Origin: Lysinibacillus irui
GTDB taxonomy: Bacteria > Bacillota > Bacilli > Bacillales_A > Planococcaceae
Assembly: GCF_028877475.1 (NCBI RefSeq)
Contig: NZ_CP113527.1
Location: forward strand, 1,171,501 to 1,235,500
Direction: 5' to 3'
Length of the DNA: 64,000 nt
Shown here: piece by piece, positions 61,632 to 64,000 of the stretch
Position numbering within the stretch: the first letter of the stretch is position 1
How the letters are laid out: every line of letters starts with the position of its first letter
Made by a program: the position numbers and the translations under genes
Notes under the pieces: generated by a model
The model's input: only the letters and a program-made list of their open reading frames with translations
Database searches by the model: none
Told to the model about the DNA's origin: nothing

Positions 61632-63086
61632 ATGACAAATAAATTATTTAACAGCTTAGAAGAAGCCGAAGATTTTCTTATAGAACATTTTGGTGACGGC
61701 GAATCATTTGACGTTTGTGTCAAACACTTATTTGTCAAAGATTTGCCGGTCCTTTGTGCCTATATTAGCGGACTTGTGGACGGGGAAGCTTTAACACAAT
61801 TACTCTCTAGCATGCTCCCAGATGAGGACTCGGACATTGAAATTGATGTTGAGGATGAGAAAGAATATTTTGAGTCCTATTTTAATTTCCATGGACGTTC
61901 AGAGGAAACAGAGCGTAAAGCCTATTTACTATCCATTTTAAGTGGACAAGTAACCTTTATTACTAAAGGGGGCTATTGCTTTGTTGCCGAGTTGAGAAAC
62001 TACCCGGGTCGTTCACCAGAGGAGCCTGACAATGAAAAGGTTATCCGAGGTTCGAGGGATGGTTTTACGGAAGGAATAATGCAGAATACGGCTTTAATTC
62101 GTAGACGAATTCGCAATAGTAATTTACGTTTCGAGCTACATAAAATATCAAAAATCGGCCAAACTGACGTCGCGATTGCATTTATGAAGGATGTTGCCAA
62201 TGAAGATATGCTCGAAGGATTACGACAGCGTCTTGGACAAATTAATCATGATGGCCTGACGATGGCCGATAAATCGCTAGAAGAATGGCTTTTTAAGCAG
62301 AAGTTTCATCCAGTTCCATTTGTACGTTATACGGAAAGGCCGGATATTGCAGCAGCTCATCTACTTGAAGGACATATAGCCATAGTGGTAGATACCTCTC
62401 CATCGGTTATTCTTGTGCCTGTTACGATGTTTCATTTATTACAGCACGCAGAAGAGTATAGACAGGCGCCAACTGTTGGAACTTTTGTACGTCTAATGCG
62501 GTATTTTGGCTCTGTAATGGGTTTACTTTTACTACCATTGTGGTATGTATTTGCAACGAATGAATCGTTACTTCCTGATGCCCTATCCTTTTTAGGTATT
62601 GAGGAAAAATCACATGTACCCTTATTGCTGCAAATTCTGATTGCCGATATAGGTATTGAGTTTCTAAGGATGGCCGCCATTCATACTCCCTCACCATTAT
62701 CTACTGCGATGGGATTGGTTGCGGGAGTGATTATTGGTCAAATTGCCATTGATGTAGGATTGTTTTCTTCAGAGGTTGTGCTCTATACAGCTGTTGCTGC
62801 TATTCTTATTTTCATTATCCCGTCGTATGAGCTCAGTATCTCAATCAAAATTTTTAGGTTGATGTTATTGATTATGACAGGTATATGGGGTGTCAACGGA
62901 TTATTTATTGGATTATTTTTATTGTTTACGTATTTATGTTCATTGCGACCAATGCAGGCACCTTATTTATGGCCGCTAGTTCCATTCTTTCCAAAGGCAA
63001 TGCTACGTGTCATTATTCGCTTCCCAATGACTGCGGATGCATTAAGACCTTATGTAGTCGCTTCCAAACAGCGAAAAAGATCATAG
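61632..63086 (+). CDS. spoVAF: SpoVAF (GerA-family spore membrane protein)
   Basis: The 484-residue protein has a hydrophilic N-terminal half (ETERKAYLLSILSGQVTFIT, NYPGRSPEEPDNEKVIRGSR, DGFTEGIMQNTALIRRRIRN) and five or so membrane helices in the C-terminal half. The PDNEKVIRGSRDGF motif is typical of the GerA/SpoVAF group. In B. subtilis spoVAF ends the spoVA operon just before lysA; here it directly follows sigF by 15 nt and precedes lysA, with the other spoVA genes missing from the interval. Confidence 0.9.
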   Translation: MTNKLFNSLEEAEDFLIEHFGDGESFDVCVKHLFVKDLPVLCAYISGLVDGEALTQLLSSMLPDEDSDIEIDVEDEKEYFESYFNFHGRSEETERKAYLLSILSGQVTFITKGGYCFVAELRNYPGRSPEEPDNEKVIRGSRDGFTEGIMQNTALIRRRIRNSNLRFELHKISKIGQTDVAIAFMKDVANEDMLEGLRQRLGQINHDGLTMADKSLEEWLFKQKFHPVPFVRYTERPDIAAAHLLEGHIAIVVDTSPSVILVPVTMFHLLQHAEEYRQAPTVGTFVRLMRYFGSVMGLLLLPLWYVFATNESLLPDALSFLGIEEKSHVPLLLQILIADIGIEFLRMAAIHTPSPLSTAMGLVAGVIIGQIAIDVGLFSSEVVLYTAVAAILIFIIPSYELSISIKIFRLMLLIMTGIWGVNGLFIGLFLLFTYLCSLRPMQAPYLWPLVPFFPKAMLRVIIRFPMTADALRPYVVASKQRKRS

Positions 63087-63308
63087 GAGCCGTTGCACTC
63101 GTTTTTTTCATGTGATAAAGTTCACATATAGTATTTTGTGATTTTTGCAAAAATTATTTTCATTCAAGAAAAAGTAAGTATTATACATTTGCATTTTCTT
63201 GCTTAGTGGAAATAATTATTTGATGGTGTACGTTTATTTGAAGGTACAATTTCGCTATCAATGCGTAAAAATAACAAGATGGAACGATGTGAAAAGGGAG
63301 AGATGCAC

Positions 63309-64000
63309 ATGCATTTATATGGAACACAAGCGGTATCTGAAGATGGTCATTTAACAATTGGACAGGTAGACACACTAGACTTAGCAAAAGAGTATGGTAC
63401 ACCACTTTTCGTGTATGATACTGCACTTATTCGTAAGCGTGCACGTAGCTTTATCGATACGTTTAAAAAATTGGGCGTAAAAGCAGAAGTAGCATATGCT
63501 TCAAAAGCATTTGCATGTGTAGCGGTGTATCAATTAGCAGCAGAAGAAAATTTATCATTGGATGTGGTATCAGGGGGAGAATTATTTACAGCTTTAAAGG
63601 CAGGATTCCCAGCTGAGCGCATTCATTTCCATGGCAATAATAAAAGCATTGCTGAATTAGAGCTAGCTTTTGACTCCAAAATTGGATGTATTGTTGTAGA
63701 TAATTTCTATGAAATACAGCTTTTAAAAGAAATTTCGGAGCGCCGTCAGCAAAAAATGCGTATTTTATTACGTGTTACACCAGGGGTTGAAGCACATACG
63801 CATGATTTCATTACGACAGGTCAAGCAGATTCAAAATTTGGCTTTGACTTAAACAATGGCCAAGCGGATGAAGCATTCCAACAAACATTTAATCATGAAT
63901 TCCTAGAGCTATTAGGCTTACATTGCCATATCGGCTCACAAATTTTTGACACTGCTGGCTTTGGCTTAGCTGGAGAAAAGTTGATTGACAAAATTTCTGA
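63309..64000 (+). CDS. lysA: Diaminopimelate decarboxylase, N-terminal part
   Basis: The frame is open from ATG 63309 (AGGGAG 8 nt before) to the window end, about 230 residues. The PLP-binding lysine K66 is in VAYASKAFACVAV; FVYDTALIRKRARSFIDTFK, DVVSGGELFTALKAGFPAER, IHFHGNNKS and LGLHCHIGSQIFD are typical of fold-type III diaminopimelate decarboxylases. It catalyses the last step of lysine synthesis. Its place after spoVAF matches B. subtilis. Confidence 0.95.
   Translation, partial: MHLYGTQAVSEDGHLTIGQVDTLDLAKEYGTPLFVYDTALIRKRARSFIDTFKKLGVKAEVAYASKAFACVAVYQLAAEENLSLDVVSGGELFTALKAGFPAERIHFHGNNKSIAELELAFDSKIGCIVVDNFYEIQLLKEISERRQQKMRILLRVTPGVEAHTHDFITTGQADSKFGFDLNNGQADEAFQQTFNHEFLELLGLHCHIGSQIFDTAGFGLAGEKLIDKIS

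Noticed and set aside
63087..63308. Lysine riboswitch before lysA
   Set aside because: The 220-nt gap is too short and AT-rich, and the conserved riboswitch helices are not recognisable.

Overview
This window is from a low-GC Gram-positive endospore former. The gene order matches the Bacillaceae/Planococcaceae group and most resembles Lysinibacillus (an inference from protein content and synteny; no search was run). The right half contains blocks known from the Bacillus subtilis chromosome: lexA-yneA-yneB-ynzC-tkt-sirA-yneF, then yqkD/yqkE/yqkF/nudF-fur-xerD-deoB-pdp, then spoIIAA-spoIIAB-sigF-spoVAF-lysA.

Region 1 (about 1-28 kb) is accessory. It holds small independent units: regulators paired with a divergent or following target (MocR/EamA, LysR/EamA, PadR/SnoaL, TetR/DUF981, MarR), acetyltransferases, two DinB proteins, a WYL-DinB-EVE operon, an ECF-type sigma factor with its DUF4179 anti-sigma factor, a secreted nuclease and a cluster of very small genes including a YrzI homologue. 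It also holds much decay: a twice-frameshifted ArsR gene, two separated halves of a tyrosine integrase, a truncated DUF2785 gene, remnants of a flavin reductase and possibly a Fic protein, and an unidentified decayed gene. A family of short modular inverted-repeat elements recurs here, always in the same orientation and mostly just after plus-strand stop codons. I found none right of about 28.1 kb.

Region 2 (28-36.5 kb) has a DUF5694 protein, a GntR(YtrA-type)-ABC transporter operon ending in a broken CPBP protease gene, an acyltransferase, a lone holin-like gene, a large DUF2339 membrane protein and a prepilin peptidase.

Region 3 (36.5-48.7 kb) is the SOS and envelope-stress region. lexA diverges from yneA-yneB across an array of LexA boxes. 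A four-gene minus-strand block (XRE regulator-peptide deformylase; acetyltransferase-PfpI) lies between yneB and ynzC. tkt follows, then a lia-type operon (LiaI-like, PspA/LiaH, LiaF, LiaS, LiaR) and sirA-yneF.

Region 4 (49-64 kb) is core metabolism and sporulation: luxS, a thiolase, nudF, fur, xerD, nucleoside catabolism (deoB, pdp), the sigma-F operon, spoVAF directly behind sigF, and the start of lysA, which runs off the window.

The observations most worth following are the small-protein/YrzI cluster with serial terminators (22.6-23.2 kb), the 8-codon leader with competing hairpins before a CD3324-type gene (18.9-19.1 kb), the repeat family, the split integrase flanking 7 kb of cargo, and the XRE-deformylase pair with twin operators and an apparent CTG start.
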